Position numbers and translations under genes: made by a program
Source of the DNA: an uncultured Prevotellaceae bacterium
GTDB lineage: Bacteria; Bacteroidota; Bacteroidia; Bacteroidales; Bacteroidaceae
Reading direction: 5' to 3'
DNA length: 64,000 nucleotides
NCBI GenBank assembly: GCA_949295905.1
Contig: CASFNA010000004.1
Span: forward strand, 43,491 to 107,490
Notes under the pieces: generated by a model
Told to the model about the DNA's origin: nothing
The model's database searches: none
Seen by the model: the letters and a program-made list of their open reading frames with translations, nothing else
Shown here: piece by piece, positions 28,549 through 38,378 of the stretch
How the letters are laid out: each line of letters opens with the position of its first letter
How positions within the stretch are numbered: position 1 is the first letter of the stretch

Positions 28549-29064
28549 ATGAAAAAGTTATTGATGGTGGCGCTCTTCGCAATAGTTGCGGTAGGCGCAA
28601 GTGCACAGAAGAACTTTACAGTATGGTGGGGCGGCAACGTTTCCAATGTTACTGACGGCGATTCTGAGTTCAAGGCATTGAACATCGGCGTATCATACAC
28701 AGCTCCAATAGCCGACGCTTTCGACTGGTCGGCAGGCGTTTCTTACACCACAAAAGGTGGAAAAGGCTGGGACCCGGGCTTCATCCAGTTGGAAGGAAAC
28801 GGCGCATGGAACTTTGTAGAGAATGAAGAAGCCAAAGTCGGAATCTTCACCGGTCCTTACTTAGGCTTCATGGTTTCAAACGACGAAGATGCCATAAGGC
28901 CATTTGAAACCAATACCGTTGACTTCGGATGGCAAGGAGGTTTAGTAGCTGGTTGGAAATTCCTGTCTCTGAAAGTCGGTTACGAATACGGTTTCTGTAA
29001 CTTGGCTAAGAAAATCGACAGCAAGCCAGGCGACTTTTTCTTCCGCATAGGTGTAAGGTTCTAA
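28549..29064 (+). CDS. Small outer-membrane beta-barrel protein
   Basis: The 171-residue protein has a signal peptide (MKKLLMVALFAIVAVGASAQ). Alternating hydrophobic/polar strands end in a C-terminal aromatic residue (FFFRIGVRF), the pattern of an 8-strand OmpW/OmpX-like barrel or PorT-type outer-membrane protein. It has a strong promoter and its own terminator, so it is probably a well-expressed monocistronic gene. Function is unknown. Confidence 0.75.
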   Translation: MKKLLMVALFAIVAVGASAQKNFTVWWGGNVSNVTDGDSEFKALNIGVSYTAPIADAFDWSAGVSYTTKGGKGWDPGFIQLEGNGAWNFVENEEAKVGIFTGPYLGFMVSNDEDAIRPFETNTVDFGWQGGLVAGWKFLSLKVGYEYGFCNLAKKIDSKPGDFFFRIGVRF

Positions 29065-29083
29065 CGTCGTCAAGGACAAAACA

Positions 29084-29116
29084 AAGCGTCACGGCCAGCC
29101 GGCCGTGACGCTTTTT
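29084..29116 (+). terminator. Intrinsic terminator
   Basis: A perfect 13-bp stem, AAGCGTCACGGCC/GGCCGTGACGCTT, with a 4-nt loop and a T run. It terminates the small barrel gene. Confidence 0.9.
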
Positions 29117-29254
29117 GCATACAACCGGCGCACAACGCGGCATAACACGACACACAACACAACAAGACGCACATTTTTTCAGCAATACAAGCACTAAATA
29201 TTACAAGTTAAACCAACAGGAAAACACATCAGCACCAAAACGCGGAAAACCGAT

Positions 29255-29285
29255 TTGCAAGAATTCATCAAAAGCACTACCTTTG
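29255..29285 (+). promoter_or_regulatory. Promoter of the small lipoprotein gene
   Basis: TTG at 29255-29257, a 20-bp spacer and TACCTTTG at 29278-29285. The leader to the ATG at 29448 would be about 155 nt and A-rich. The 29117-29254 part of the gap shows nothing else. Confidence 0.75.
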
Positions 29286-29447
29286 CCAATGTAAAGTTTA
29301 TATATCATTAACTTAAAACACGTTCAACGCCGAGCAACGCGGCAAACGGCGCCAAGTATGAACCAACAAGCACGGACAAGACAACAAAAGAGATACCGGC
29401 AAAACAAAAACTCAATATTAAACAACCAACAATCAACAAACAAAAAG

Positions 29448-29906
29448 ATGAAAAAAAGATTCGGTTTTATCGCGACAGCCTTAATGGCTGCACTTTTCAT
29501 GACAAGCTGCGCAAGCTATCAGAACACAGCACCGGTCATGAGCGTTACAAGCAACAACATCAACACCTACGTAGCCGCAGACCTTGACTACGCAGGAGCA
29601 AAGCGAGTAGAAGGCACAGTTGAGACACAAACCCTGTTCGGATTCATCCACCTGAAGAAAAACGGAAACAAAACGCTGAAGTCGTCAAACCGCTACAAAG
29701 GTCTCGACAAGCGCGAGGCACAGGCCCTCTATCGTGCAAAAGAGAACTCAAAGGTAGACATAATCCTCGAGCCTGAGTTCGAAAAGGAAAAGCACAGCTA
29801 CTTCTTTGGCCTGTACAAGACAACCAAGACAAAGGTAACAGGATGGGGTGTCAACATCAAAGGCATAAAAGAAGACCCCAACAGAGTTGTAAACGCTTTA
29901 AGATAA
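29448..29906 (+). CDS. Small lipoprotein of unknown function
   Basis: The 152-residue protein has a lipoprotein signal (MKKRFGFIATALMAALFMTSC, lipobox MTSC). The mature part contains a conserved-looking core (YVAADLDYAGAKRVEGTVET, then LDKREAQALYRAKENSKVDI). It resembles small DUF lipoproteins of Bacteroidales that I cannot name securely. The start at 29448 gives the standard lipoprotein signal; the 30 codons upstream are Gln/Asn/Lys-rich leader. It has its own promoter and terminator. Confidence 0.75.
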   Translation: MKKRFGFIATALMAALFMTSCASYQNTAPVMSVTSNNINTYVAADLDYAGAKRVEGTVETQTLFGFIHLKKNGNKTLKSSNRYKGLDKREAQALYRAKENSKVDIILEPEFEKEKHSYFFGLYKTTKTKVTGWGVNIKGIKEDPNRVVNALR

Positions 29907-29913
29907 GGCACAC

Positions 29914-29949
29914 AAAAAAGCTTGGAATGTTTGTTCCAAGCTTTTTTAT
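29914..29949 (+). terminator. Intrinsic terminator
   Basis: A perfect 14-bp stem, AAAAAAGCTTGGAA/TTCCAAGCTTTTTT, with a 6-nt loop. It ends the small lipoprotein transcript. Confidence 0.9.
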
Positions 29950-30041
29950 TTTCCACAAACGCCACCGCCGGACGGAATATTCCACAAAACAAACACCAAA
30001 CTTACGGCCATAAACAAGCCTTCGCCAAAAGCCCACTTAGC

Positions 30042-30791
30042 CTATAGCGCATTGTACCTGCTTATGAGTTTGCGGCGGAAGAAGCGGCCCACCTTAACAT
30101 AGTCTATGTCCTCGAAGGGCGGATAAAAGCGGCATATGTTGTCGCAGACCTCAATCAGGTAATTGATATTGATGATGAACTTCTGGCTCACCTGCACGAA
30201 GCAGTCGTCTATACCGAGCAAAACGTCCTTGTTGACGCTGCGCTTCAGCCGCAGCGGACGGTCGCTCCCGGCCACTATTACAGTCCATACACGCGCCTCG
30301 TGGTCGTAATGGAACACGCAGATGTCGCGTATCCTGACCAGGCGGAAGTCAACGGCGTTGGTATAGAACAGCAGCTTTCCGCCGTTGCGCTTTACCGCGT
30401 CGTCCTGCTTCTTGCGCGCCGCGCCGTCACGCCGGTCTGCAAAGAAGCGCGCCATTATTGTGTCAAGCTCGGCCTCGTCGACAGGTTTCAGCAGGAAGTC
30501 GAACGCCCTGTTCCTGAACGCGGGCAGCATGTAGTCGCTGTAAGCGGTGTAAATCACGACGTAACACCAGAAGTCTGTCTCCTCCTTCAACCGCTCGAGA
30601 AACTGCAAGCCGGTCATGTCGGGCAGCTCCATGTCAAGGAACAGCAGCTCGGGCTTATACCTCAAAACCTGCCCTATGCCGTCTTCGCCGCAGGTGGCGG
30701 TGGCCGCCAGCGTCACGTCTCCATACTTTCCAAGCTTCGCGGCCAGGTCTGTTATGGCCGCCGGAGTGTCGTCTACTATTATAGCGTTCAT
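30042..30791 (-). CDS. LytTR-family response regulator
   Basis: The 249-residue protein has a receiver domain (1-120) with the acidic pair VDD near residue 8 and the phosphoacceptor Asp53 in LLFLDMELPD. A LytTR DNA-binding domain follows (about 145-247, including FVQVSQKFIININYLIEV). It is encoded 6 bp after the histidine kinase gene and forms a two-component system with it. Target genes are unknown. Confidence 0.92.
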   Translation of the reverse strand: MNAIIVDDTPAAITDLAAKLGKYGDVTLAATATCGEDGIGQVLRYKPELLFLDMELPDMTGLQFLERLKEETDFWCYVVIYTAYSDYMLPAFRNRAFDFLLKPVDEAELDTIMARFFADRRDGAARKKQDDAVKRNGGKLLFYTNAVDFRLVRIRDICVFHYDHEARVWTVIVAGSDRPLRLKRSVNKDVLLGIDDCFVQVSQKFIININYLIEVCDNICRFYPPFEDIDYVKVGRFFRRKLISRYNAL

Positions 30792-30797
30792 GTCTTA

Positions 30798-32879
30798 TCA
30801 GTTCTTTTCAATGCCAGCCAGCCCCGGAAGCCTCATTCCCAAGGGCATGGTCACAGTAACCTCGCACCCTTGCACGCCGCCTCCGGCACCGTGCAAGTTC
30901 CTTATCGCGAGCCTTATTTTCCGCTTGCTGCCGTGGTTTATCAGGCTGATGGTGCTGCGGATAACCTTCAGTCCCGTGCCGGTCGACGACGGGTCGCCGT
31001 GCCGTATGTCGAAACCCGTGCCGTTGTCAGTCACCGCTATGCGGCAATCGCGGCCGTCCACGGTCACGTCCACGCGCAGGCACTTGCTCCCCTCGCGGCG
31101 TTTAAGGCCGTGCTTTATGGCGTTTTCCACGAGTATCTGTATGAACATGGACGGCACGTTGATGCCTTCGAGCACGTCGTCGGGCGGCGCGCTGACGCTG
31201 AAGTCAAGCCCGCCGTCCAGGCATTTGCTCTCCACGCTCACGTAATACCTTACGAAGTCAAGTTCCTCTTTCAGCGAAACATAGTACCGGCCTGACATGT
31301 TGAGGTTGGCGCGGATGAGCCTTACCAGGCCCATAAGTTCGTCGGCGTCGTCACGGCTTGCGCCTGATATGCGGTTGTTGAGCACGTTGAATATGAAGTG
31401 CGGCGATATGCGGGAGCGCACGTTGACAAGCCTCAGCTGCAAGAGCTGCATGTGCAGCTGCAGCCTGCGCTTTCTGGCGTAGGTGTAAACGTAAAGCAAC
31501 AGCAGGGCGAGGGCGGCCGCCGTGAGCACGCCTATGTACAGGCCGAGGCGCGCTTCGTGTATGTCGGCGTCCTTGGCCTGCATCTCCATCTGGTGGTTCA
31601 GCTTCAATGTGTCCTGCGAGTAGCGTATCATTATTTCCGAGGCGCGCATGTTCGCAATGTTGTGTTTCAGCGAGTCGTTGCGGCTTATGTTGTCGCTAAG
31701 GTTGCGGTACGCGGCCTTGTAGTCTCCCTTCCACACGTAATACTCGCGCAGGTAGCGGCTGCGTATGTTCTCCATGTTGAAGTCTATCGTTGCCGCAGTG
31801 TCCTCCTGTGCGAGCAGGCGGCTCACGGCGGCGTTGTCGCCGGCCTTGAGCGCGATGCCCATCTGTATGGTGTGGCAGTAGTAAATGGCCGTGGCGTCGC
31901 CTATCCTGGAGAAATAGGCATAGGCCTCGTCAACCAGCCGCCGCGCCTCCCGCGTGCGTCCGAGGTTGAGCATCACGTCGGCCATGTTGACCTTGCACAG
32001 GTACATCTCGTAGCTTATCTGCATACCGTTGCGCTCGAGCAGGCGGCGCATACGGTTGAAGACGGCCTCAGCCCCGCGGTAGTCGGCCTTGTAGTAATAG
32101 TAGTTGCCGTAGTTGTTGAGGAAGTAGAGCTGCATGTTGAGCGGCAGCAGGCCGAACTTTGCATCGGCCGTGCGGTAACATTCGCCTGCAAGGTCGAAGT
32201 CTCCAAGGTTGAGGTATATGCGCCCGAGGCCCATGTAGAGGCTGGCGTATTCTCGGTCGGGCAGACGCAGCGAGTCGGCCAGGAACAAGGCGCGGCGGTA
32301 CCACCACGCGGCGTGGGGCATGTCGTTGGCCGCCACGTAAGCGTCGCCGAGGTTGGCGCACACGTCGGGCAGGCGGTATTCGCTGTCGCTGCCGAAAAGC
32401 AGCCTGTAGGCTTCGCGGTAAGCGCCGATGGCCATGCCCGGCTCGAAGTGCAGCTTGTAATAGTAACTGCCCTTGGCGTTGAGCAGGAAGGCGGCCATGC
32501 CGCGCACCCTCGGCGTCTGCCTCTGCGCCGAAAGGAATCCTTGCACACGCTGCCAGTGCAGCGCGGCAGTGTCGGGCACGTCGCGCTGCACGCTGTACCG
32601 CATCATGCGCAGGTACCAGTCGCACCAGGACAGGCTGTCGGCGGCGCGCTCCATGCCGTGGCGTATCATGCCCAAGACGTGCGGAGAGTTGACTGCCATG
32701 GAATCGTCGGCCGCGGCAAGCATGGCGGTAAGGCTGTCGGGACGGGAGTCGGCAGGCTCATGCGGGCCGCCACACGACATTGCGGCTACGCACAGCATGA
32801 CGGCCAACACGCCGAACATGCGCCGCGCGAAAGCTGCAAGACAAATCCAATTAGCCCCCTGCAAGTATTTGTTTTTCAT
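30798..32879 (-). CDS. LytS-type sensor histidine kinase with periplasmic TPR region
   Basis: About 693 residues. An N-terminal lipoprotein-like or signal segment ends at a Cys (AMSCGG). Several TPR-like helical repeats follow (about 60-420), then one transmembrane helix (LYIGVLTAAALALLLLYVYT). The His_kinase domain has the phosphoacceptor in SPHFIFNVLNN and the ATPase motifs QILVENAIKHG and DNGTGFDI. This layout is common in Bacteroidetes sensors. The start at 32879 (MKNKYLQG) is preferred over 32897. A TATCTTTG box lies upstream at 32957-32950 (minus strand). Confidence 0.9.
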   Translation of the reverse strand: MKNKYLQGANWICLAAFARRMFGVLAVMLCVAAMSCGGPHEPADSRPDSLTAMLAAADDSMAVNSPHVLGMIRHGMERAADSLSWCDWYLRMMRYSVQRDVPDTAALHWQRVQGFLSAQRQTPRVRGMAAFLLNAKGSYYYKLHFEPGMAIGAYREAYRLLFGSDSEYRLPDVCANLGDAYVAANDMPHAAWWYRRALFLADSLRLPDREYASLYMGLGRIYLNLGDFDLAGECYRTADAKFGLLPLNMQLYFLNNYGNYYYYKADYRGAEAVFNRMRRLLERNGMQISYEMYLCKVNMADVMLNLGRTREARRLVDEAYAYFSRIGDATAIYYCHTIQMGIALKAGDNAAVSRLLAQEDTAATIDFNMENIRSRYLREYYVWKGDYKAAYRNLSDNISRNDSLKHNIANMRASEIMIRYSQDTLKLNHQMEMQAKDADIHEARLGLYIGVLTAAALALLLLYVYTYARKRRLQLHMQLLQLRLVNVRSRISPHFIFNVLNNRISGASRDDADELMGLVRLIRANLNMSGRYYVSLKEELDFVRYYVSVESKCLDGGLDFSVSAPPDDVLEGINVPSMFIQILVENAIKHGLKRREGSKCLRVDVTVDGRDCRIAVTDNGTGFDIRHGDPSSTGTGLKVIRSTISLINHGSKRKIRLAIRNLHGAGGGVQGCEVTVTMPLGMRLPGLAGIEKN

Positions 32880-32949
32880 CCTATAACTCCTACACAAACG
32901 TGTTTAAGGCAACCGTTCCGGCACGGTACATCGTGCGGATTGGCACCTG

Positions 32950-32957
32950 CAAAGATA
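32950..32957 (-). promoter_or_regulatory. -7 box of the two-component operon
   Basis: TATCTTTGC on the minus strand, 70 bp ahead of the kinase start. No TTG at the usual spacing. Confidence 0.45.
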
Positions 32958-33066
32958 AGAAAAAATACTTAAAACATGGTAATTGGCAGCTGCCAAATAA
33001 GGCTTTTATCATTAAAATGAAACAAAAAAAGCGGCAAATGCAAAACATTACATCGCTGACGGTATT

Positions 33067-33179
33067 GCGAAAGGCCGTCTTTCGCAGTGCAAAAGGCCAT
33101 GAATCGCAACGCAAAAGGCCGCCTTTTAGAAGCTAAAAGACGGCCTTTCGGAAACCTGTTGACTGTCAACGGGTTACAG
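33067..33179. repeat. 22-bp-unit array G
   Basis: Four units plus the tail TTGACTGTCAACGGGTTACA. It ends just after the asd stop codon (33187, minus strand), so it may serve as its terminator. The last two units pair as GGCCGCCTTTTAG with CTAAAAGACGGCC. Confidence 0.87.
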
Positions 33180-33186
33180 ACGGGCG

Positions 33187-34197
33187 TTATTTCACGTTGC
33201 CAACCTTTACAAGATACTCGGCTATTTGCACGGCGTTGAGGGCCGCGCCCTTGCGGATTTGGTCGCCGCTAAGCCAGAACGTCAGCCCGTTATCGTCGGC
33301 CAGGTCCTTGCGTATGCGGCCTACGTAGATGTCGTCCTTGCCCGCCGTGTCGAGCGGCATGGGGTAAACGAGGTTCGCGGGGTCGTCCTCCACCGTCACG
33401 CCGGGAGCTGCGGCCATGGCCGCGCGCGCCTCCTCGACGCTTACGGGACGCTCGGTCTCAACCCATACCGACTCTGAATGCGCCCTGAGCGACGACACGC
33501 GCACGCACATTGCGGAGCACTTCACGTCGCTGTGCATGATTTTTCGCGTCTCGTTAAACATCTTCATCTCCTCCTTCGTGTAGCCGTTGGGCTGGAAAAC
33601 GTCGATTTGCGGAATGACGTTGTACGCCAGCTGGTGGGGGAACTTGCTTACCGTCACCTCCTCGCCGTTGACCAGCTGGCGGTACTGCTCCTGCAATTCG
33701 GCCATCGCCGCCGCGCCCGCGCCGCTCGCGCTCTGGTAGCTTGCTATGTGGATGCGGCGTATGTGGCTAAGCTTCTCGATGGGCTGCAACACCACGACCA
33801 TCATGATTGTGGTGCAGTTTGGGTTGGCAATGATGCCGCGCGGACGGTTGAGCGCGTCCTCGGCGTTACACTCGGGCACAACCAAAGGCACGTCGTCGTC
33901 CATGCGGAACGCGCTCGAGTTGTCAATCATCACGGCCCCATACTTCGTAATGTCGGCCGCAAACTCCTTCGATGTGCCGGCTCCGGCCGAAGTGAAGGCT
34001 ATGTCTATGTCCTTGAAATCGTCGTTGTGCTGGAGCAACTTCACCTCATACTCCTTGCCCTTGAAGGTGTACTTGGTGCCTGCCGACCGTTCAGAACCGA
34101 ACAACACAAGGTTGTCAATGGGGAAATCTCTCTCTGCGAGCACACGCAGGAACTCTTGTCCTACGGCTCCGCTCGCGCCTACAATTGCTACGTTCAT
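33187..34197 (-). CDS. asd: Aspartate-semialdehyde dehydrogenase
   Basis: It reduces aspartyl phosphate to the semialdehyde for lysine, threonine, methionine and cell-wall diaminopimelate synthesis. The 336-residue sequence shows the NADP loop [14 protein letters not shown], the catalytic cysteine in NPNCTTIMM, the SYQSASGAG substrate segment and [13 protein letters not shown] with the conserved histidine. It is monocistronic, with a promoter and a long palindromic leader upstream. Confidence 0.95.
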   Translation of the reverse strand: MNVAIVGASGAVGQEFLRVLAERDFPIDNLVLFGSERSAGTKYTFKGKEYEVKLLQHNDDFKDIDIAFTSAGAGTSKEFAADITKYGAVMIDNSSAFRMDDDVPLVVPECNAEDALNRPRGIIANPNCTTIMMVVVLQPIEKLSHIRRIHIASYQSASGAGAAAMAELQEQYRQLVNGEEVTVSKFPHQLAYNVIPQIDVFQPNGYTKEEMKMFNETRKIMHSDVKCSAMCVRVSSLRAHSESVWVETERPVSVEEARAAMAAAPGVTVEDDPANLVYPMPLDTAGKDDIYVGRIRKDLADDNGLTFWLSGDQIRKGAALNAVQIAEYLVKVGNVK

Positions 34198-34236
34198 ATT
34201 ATCTTTCAGTTTTGGTTATATCTGTTTGAGGTTAAA

Positions 34237-34349
34237 GAAATTACAGAAGCCATGGAAGTCAAGGCCGTATGTATTGGAGTGTGAGAACGTTTTGAGCAAC
34301 CGCAACATACAAGGCATACGGCCTTAACTTCCATGGCTTCCGTAAATTC
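34237..34349. repeat. 35-bp inverted repeat in the asd leader
   Basis: Arms 34237-34271 and 34315-34349 are complementary at about 31 of 35 positions, with a perfect GAAGCCATGGAAGT core. It lies between the asd start and its promoter, so the mRNA leader would fold into a long hairpin. Confidence 0.7.
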
Positions 34350-34379
34350 TTCAGCTTCCAAATGCCCGTTTTTTGCCTG

Positions 34380-34411
34380 CAAAAGTACAACTTTTAAGCC
34401 GAACGTTGCAA
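34380..34411 (-). promoter_or_regulatory. Promoter reading toward asd
   Basis: On the minus strand, TTG (34411-34409), a 21-bp spacer and TACTTTTG (34387-34380). It predicts a leader of about 175 nt containing the palindrome at 34237-34349. Confidence 0.65.
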
Positions 34412-34467
34412 AATGATGATTTTTTTTTGCAATTTTGCACATAAAATCGCAACTTAGATAGCATTTC

Positions 34468-36588
34468 ATGCCCGATTTATCACAATATTTTCCCATAACG
34501 TCGCCCACGATGATATTCTTCGTCGTGCTGTGCATAATACTCTTCGCCCCCATAATCATGGGCAAGCTGCGCATTCCGCACATCGTGGGAATGGTGCTCG
34601 CAGGCGTAGCCGTGGGGCCTCACGGGCTGAACATACTGGCCAAGGACAGCTCGTTCGACCTCTTCGGGCACGTCGGCCTGTACTACATCATGTTCCTTGC
34701 AGGGCTTGAGATGAACATGAGCAACTTCCGCAAGAACCGCGTGCGCACGTTCACCCACGGCATAATGGCCTTCGTAATACCCATGGCCATGGGCTTCATA
34801 ATCAACCGCTCAATCCTGCATTACAGCGTGATGACATCCATCCTGCTGGCCAGCATGTACGCCTCGCACACCATAATAACCTACCCCATCGTAATGCGGT
34901 ACGGCCTTACGCGCCAGCGAAGCGTCACGATAGCCGTAGGGGCGACGGCCATCACCGACACGCTGACGCTGCTCGTGCTCGCCATTGTCGGCGGAATGTT
35001 CAAGGGCGAGATAACGGGCGGCTTCTGGCTGATGCTGTTCCTGAAGATTGCCGCCGTGTTCCTTATTATAATGTACGTGTTCCCACGCATTGCCAAGCAC
35101 TTCTTCCACAGGCATGAAGACAACGTGGCGCAGTTCATCTTCATGCTCGCCATGACCTTCCTCGGCGCATGGCTCATGGAGCTTATCGGCATGGAAGGAC
35201 TGCTCGGAGCCTTCCTCACCGGACTTGCGCTCAACCGCTACGTGCCAAACGTGTCGCCGCTGATGCTCCACCTCGAGTTCGTAGGCAACGCAATATTCAT
35301 ACCATACTTCCTCATAGGCGTCGGGATGCTGGTCAACGTCAAGCTGCTCTTCGGCGGACTGGCCGCATTCCATGTGGCCGGAGTCATGATACTGGTGGCG
35401 CTCACGAGCAAATGGATAGCCTCGCTGTTCACCCAAAAACTGTTCGGCATGCGCGGAGTGGAGCGCGAACTAATCTACGGCCTTAGCAACGCACAGGCCG
35501 GAGCAACGCTTGCCGCCGTAATGGTGGGCTACAACCTCATAACGCCCGACGGGCAACGCCTGCTCAACGACGACGTGCTCAACGGCACGGTAATCCTCAT
35601 CCTCGTAACGTGCATCTTCAGTTCGTTCATGACCGAGCGCGCCTCAAAGCGCATCGCGCTCGAGTCGCAAGCCGCCGTTCCCGAGGAGGATACGGGCGAC
35701 GACGAGAAGATTATGGTGCCGATGAAGCACAAGGAAACCGCCGACACGCTCATAAGTCTGGCCACCATGATGCGCAACCGCGTGCTAAACCGCGGAATAG
35801 TGGCGCTCAACGTGGTCTACGACGACACCAACCGCCTGAAATACCAGGAACGGGGGCGCAGCCTGCTGGAACACGTCGTTAAGACGGCCAACAGCACAGG
35901 GGTGATGGTGCAGACGCAAGTGCGCATAGCGACGAACATCATAAACGGCATAAAACACGCCTTCAAGGAATACAACGCGTCCGAGATAATAATGGGAATG
36001 CACAGCGGCGACGAGGCCGCAGGCAAGTTCTGGGGCGAGTTCATACCGGGACTTTTCTCGGGATTGAACCGCCAAATCACCATAGCACGCTGCCTGCGTC
36101 CGCTCAACACGATACGACGCATACAAGTGGCGGTGCCGTCGCGCGCCGAATTCGAACCCGGTTTCTACCGCTGGTTGGAGCGTCTCGCCCGCGTTGCGGA
36201 GAACCTTGAGTGCCGCATACAGTTCCACGCGAAGCGCGAAACGCTGTCGCTCATCAACCAATACGTGCAGAACCGGCATCCGAGCGTGCGCGCCGAATAC
36301 ACCTACATGGCGCATTGGATTGACATGCCGAAGCTATCCGAAGGCGTGGAAGACGACCACCTGTTCGTCGTAATAACGGCGCGCAAGGGCACAATCTCGT
36401 ACAAGTCGGCGCTTGAACGCCTGCCCGAAGAGCTTACAAGGCACTTCTCGGGAAAGAGCCTCATGATTATCTTCCCCGACCAATACGGCGAGCCGGTAGG
36501 CGCAATGACGTTCGCAGAGCCACAGCACCACGAGCAACGCAGCGCATACGAGGTGCTGACAACGTGGATAAGGCAGAAGTTTAAATAG
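34468..36588 (+). CDS. CPA2-type cation:proton antiporter
   Basis: The 706-residue protein has an N-terminal Na+/H+ exchanger domain with about 12 transmembrane helices (1-400), including ITDTLTLLVLAIVGG and FLTGLALNRYVP. The C-terminal cytoplasmic part of about 300 residues has two UspA-like modules. It is a probable monovalent cation/proton antiporter at the inner membrane; the ion is not predictable. The stop is followed by the GGTTATACGG hairpin. Confidence 0.88.
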   Translation: MPDLSQYFPITSPTMIFFVVLCIILFAPIIMGKLRIPHIVGMVLAGVAVGPHGLNILAKDSSFDLFGHVGLYYIMFLAGLEMNMSNFRKNRVRTFTHGIMAFVIPMAMGFIINRSILHYSVMTSILLASMYASHTIITYPIVMRYGLTRQRSVTIAVGATAITDTLTLLVLAIVGGMFKGEITGGFWLMLFLKIAAVFLIIMYVFPRIAKHFFHRHEDNVAQFIFMLAMTFLGAWLMELIGMEGLLGAFLTGLALNRYVPNVSPLMLHLEFVGNAIFIPYFLIGVGMLVNVKLLFGGLAAFHVAGVMILVALTSKWIASLFTQKLFGMRGVERELIYGLSNAQAGATLAAVMVGYNLITPDGQRLLNDDVLNGTVILILVTCIFSSFMTERASKRIALESQAAVPEEDTGDDEKIMVPMKHKETADTLISLATMMRNRVLNRGIVALNVVYDDTNRLKYQERGRSLLEHVVKTANSTGVMVQTQVRIATNIINGIKHAFKEYNASEIIMGMHSGDEAAGKFWGEFIPGLFSGLNRQITIARCLRPLNTIRRIQVAVPSRAEFEPGFYRWLERLARVAENLECRIQFHAKRETLSLINQYVQNRHPSVRAEYTYMAHWIDMPKLSEGVEDDHLFVVITARKGTISYKSALERLPEELTRHFSGKSLMIIFPDQYGEPVGAMTFAEPQHHEQRSAYEVLTTWIRQKFK

Positions 36589-36696
36589 GGTTATACGGTT
36601 GTACGGTTATGAGGTTATACGGTTTCGGATTAAGACATTTGGAACTTTATACCGCTAAAACCGTAAAACCTTATAACCGCAAGACCGTAAAACCGC
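36588..36696. repeat. GGTTATACGGTT inverted repeat, copy 1
   Basis: Arms of about 40 bp (36589-36628 and 36655-36696) are built from short tandem words such as GGTTATACGG and GGTTATGAGG, and their complements. A relative lies at 50264-50404. It separates the antiporter from the ABC gene. Confidence 0.65.
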
Positions 36697-36702
36697 AACA
36701 AA

Positions 36703-37407
36703 ATGATTGACATCAAAGGCATAACCAAGAGCTTCGGCTCGCTGCAAGTGCTCAAAGGCATCGACCTCCGCATAGAACAGGGCGAGGTGGTGAGCATCGT
36801 AGGGCCGAGCGGAGCAGGCAAAACAACGCTCTTACAGATAATAGGCACGCTCGACAAGCCCGACGGCGGCGAAATAACCATCGACGGTACAGACGTAAGG
36901 AAGCTGTCGTCGAAACGCTTGTCAGAGTTCCGCAACAAGCGAATAGGCTTCGTTTTCCAGTTTCACCAGCTGCTGCCGGAGTTCACGGCGGTGGAGAACG
37001 TCATGCTCCCCGCACTCATTGCAGGAGCTTCAAAGGGCGAAGCCAAGAAGCGCGCGATGGAGCTTCTCGACTTCATGGGGCTTTCTGAACGTGCCGGACA
37101 CAAACCTGCCGAGCTGTCGGGAGGCGAGAACCAGCGCGTAGCCGTAGCCCGGGCACTGGTAAACAAGCCGGCCGTAATACTGGCAGACGAGCCTTCGGGC
37201 AGCCTCGACTCAAAAAACAAGGCCGAGCTGCACCAGCTGTTCTTCGACCTCAGGGACAAGACCGGGCAGACGTTTGTCATAGTAACGCACGACGAAAACC
37301 TTGCCGCCATCACCGACCGCACCATCAAGATGAAGGACGGGATGCTGGAAACGGAGAACAGCCCGAAGCAACTGGAGCAACCCGAACACCCAGACCATCA
37401 AATATAA
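36703..37407 (+). CDS. ABC transporter ATP-binding protein, LolD/MacB-like
   Basis: The 234-residue ATPase has Walker [10 protein letters not shown], a Q-loop in [14 protein letters not shown], the signature [15 protein letters not shown] and Walker [13 protein letters not shown]. The sequence pattern is that of LolD, which powers release of outer-membrane lipoproteins. No LolC/E permease is adjacent, so the partner is unknown. A C-terminal Gln/Glu/Pro-rich tail is unusual. The CvfB gene starts 15 bp downstream. Confidence 0.9.
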   Translation: MIDIKGITKSFGSLQVLKGIDLRIEQGEVVSIVGPSGAGKTTLLQIIGTLDKPDGGEITIDGTDVRKLSSKRLSEFRNKRIGFVFQFHQLLPEFTAVENVMLPALIAGASKGEAKKRAMELLDFMGLSERAGHKPAELSGGENQRVAVARALVNKPAVILADEPSGSLDSKNKAELHQLFFDLRDKTGQTFVIVTHDENLAAITDRTIKMKDGMLETENSPKQLEQPEHPDHQI

Positions 37408-37421
37408 AAAGCAAAGAAATC

Positions 37422-38276
37422 ATGGACTTCATAAGATTAGGAGACTACAACCGCATGACCGTAGTCAGGACAGTTGACTTCGGCGTTTACCTCGACGGCG
37501 GCGAAGAGGGCGAAGTGCTGCTGCCTGCAAGATACGTGCTCGACGGATGCAAGGAGGGCGACGAGCTTGAAGTGTTTGTCTACCTGGACAGCGAGGAGCG
37601 GCTCGTGGCCACCACGCAGACACCGCTTGCCAAGGTGGGCGACTTCGCCTGCCTCGAAGTTGCGTGGGTCAACGAGTACGGAGCGTTCCTCAACTGGGGA
37701 CTGATGAAGGACCTTTTCTGCCCCTTCCGCGAGCAGAAGATGAAGATGGAGAAGGGCAAAAGCTACATAGTCCACGTACACATAGACCACGAGAGCCACC
37801 GCATAGTGGCCTCGGCAAAGGTAGAACACTACTTCGACCCGTCGTTTCCGCCATACCGCTACGGCGACGAGACCGACCTGCTCGTATGGCAGAAGACCGA
37901 CCTCGGCTTCAAAGTCATCATAGACAACCGCTTCCCCGGCCTCGTATACAAGAACCAGATATTCAAGGACATACGCACGGGCGACCGCATGAAGGGCTAC
38001 ATCGAAGCCGTGCGCGAGGACGGAAAGATAGACGTGATGCTGCAACCTACGGGATGGCGCATGACGAAGGAGACGGCCGACGTGCTCCTGGACTACCTCG
38101 AAACGCACCAAGGCGTATGCCTGCTCACCGACAAAAGCCCGGCGGAAGACATCTACCAGGCGTTCCAGGTGAGCAAGAAGAGCTACAAGAAGGCCATAGG
38201 CGACCTGTACAAGCGGCGGCTAATAACAATAGAAGAAGACTGCATCAGACTAAACAAGGGCGGCAGGCGGCGGTAA
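37422..38276 (+). CDS. CvfB-family S1-like RNA-binding protein
   Basis: 284 residues. The N-terminal motif RLGDYNRMTVVRTVDFGVYLDG is the first S1-like domain. Further S1-type modules lie at about 70-135 and 145-215. A winged-helix end follows (YQAFQVSKKSYKKAIGDLYKRRLI). CvfB proteins are implicated in RNA binding and virulence regulation in Gram-positives; their role in Bacteroidetes is undefined. It is probably co-transcribed with the ABC gene and followed by an intrinsic terminator. Confidence 0.88.
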   Translation: MDFIRLGDYNRMTVVRTVDFGVYLDGGEEGEVLLPARYVLDGCKEGDELEVFVYLDSEERLVATTQTPLAKVGDFACLEVAWVNEYGAFLNWGLMKDLFCPFREQKMKMEKGKSYIVHVHIDHESHRIVASAKVEHYFDPSFPPYRYGDETDLLVWQKTDLGFKVIIDNRFPGLVYKNQIFKDIRTGDRMKGYIEAVREDGKIDVMLQPTGWRMTKETADVLLDYLETHQGVCLLTDKSPAEDIYQAFQVSKKSYKKAIGDLYKRRLITIEEDCIRLNKGGRRR

Positions 38277-38302
38277 AACGGCGGCTGCGCACGGCATGAC
38301 AT

Positions 38303-38334
38303 AAGGCACTTCCATAAAGGAACGTGCCTTTTTT
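38303..38334 (+). terminator. Intrinsic terminator
   Basis: AAGGCACTTCC, a 5-nt loop, GGAACGTGCCTT (one bulge), then TTTT. It ends the ABC-CvfB transcript. Confidence 0.8.
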
Positions 38335-38378
38335 CGTTTATATCAGGAAACAAAACAAACAACCACAACATAAATGAC

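Noticed and set aside
31398-32972. 524-residue open frame opposite the histidine kinase
   Set aside because: Antisense shadow of a gene with clear kinase motifs.
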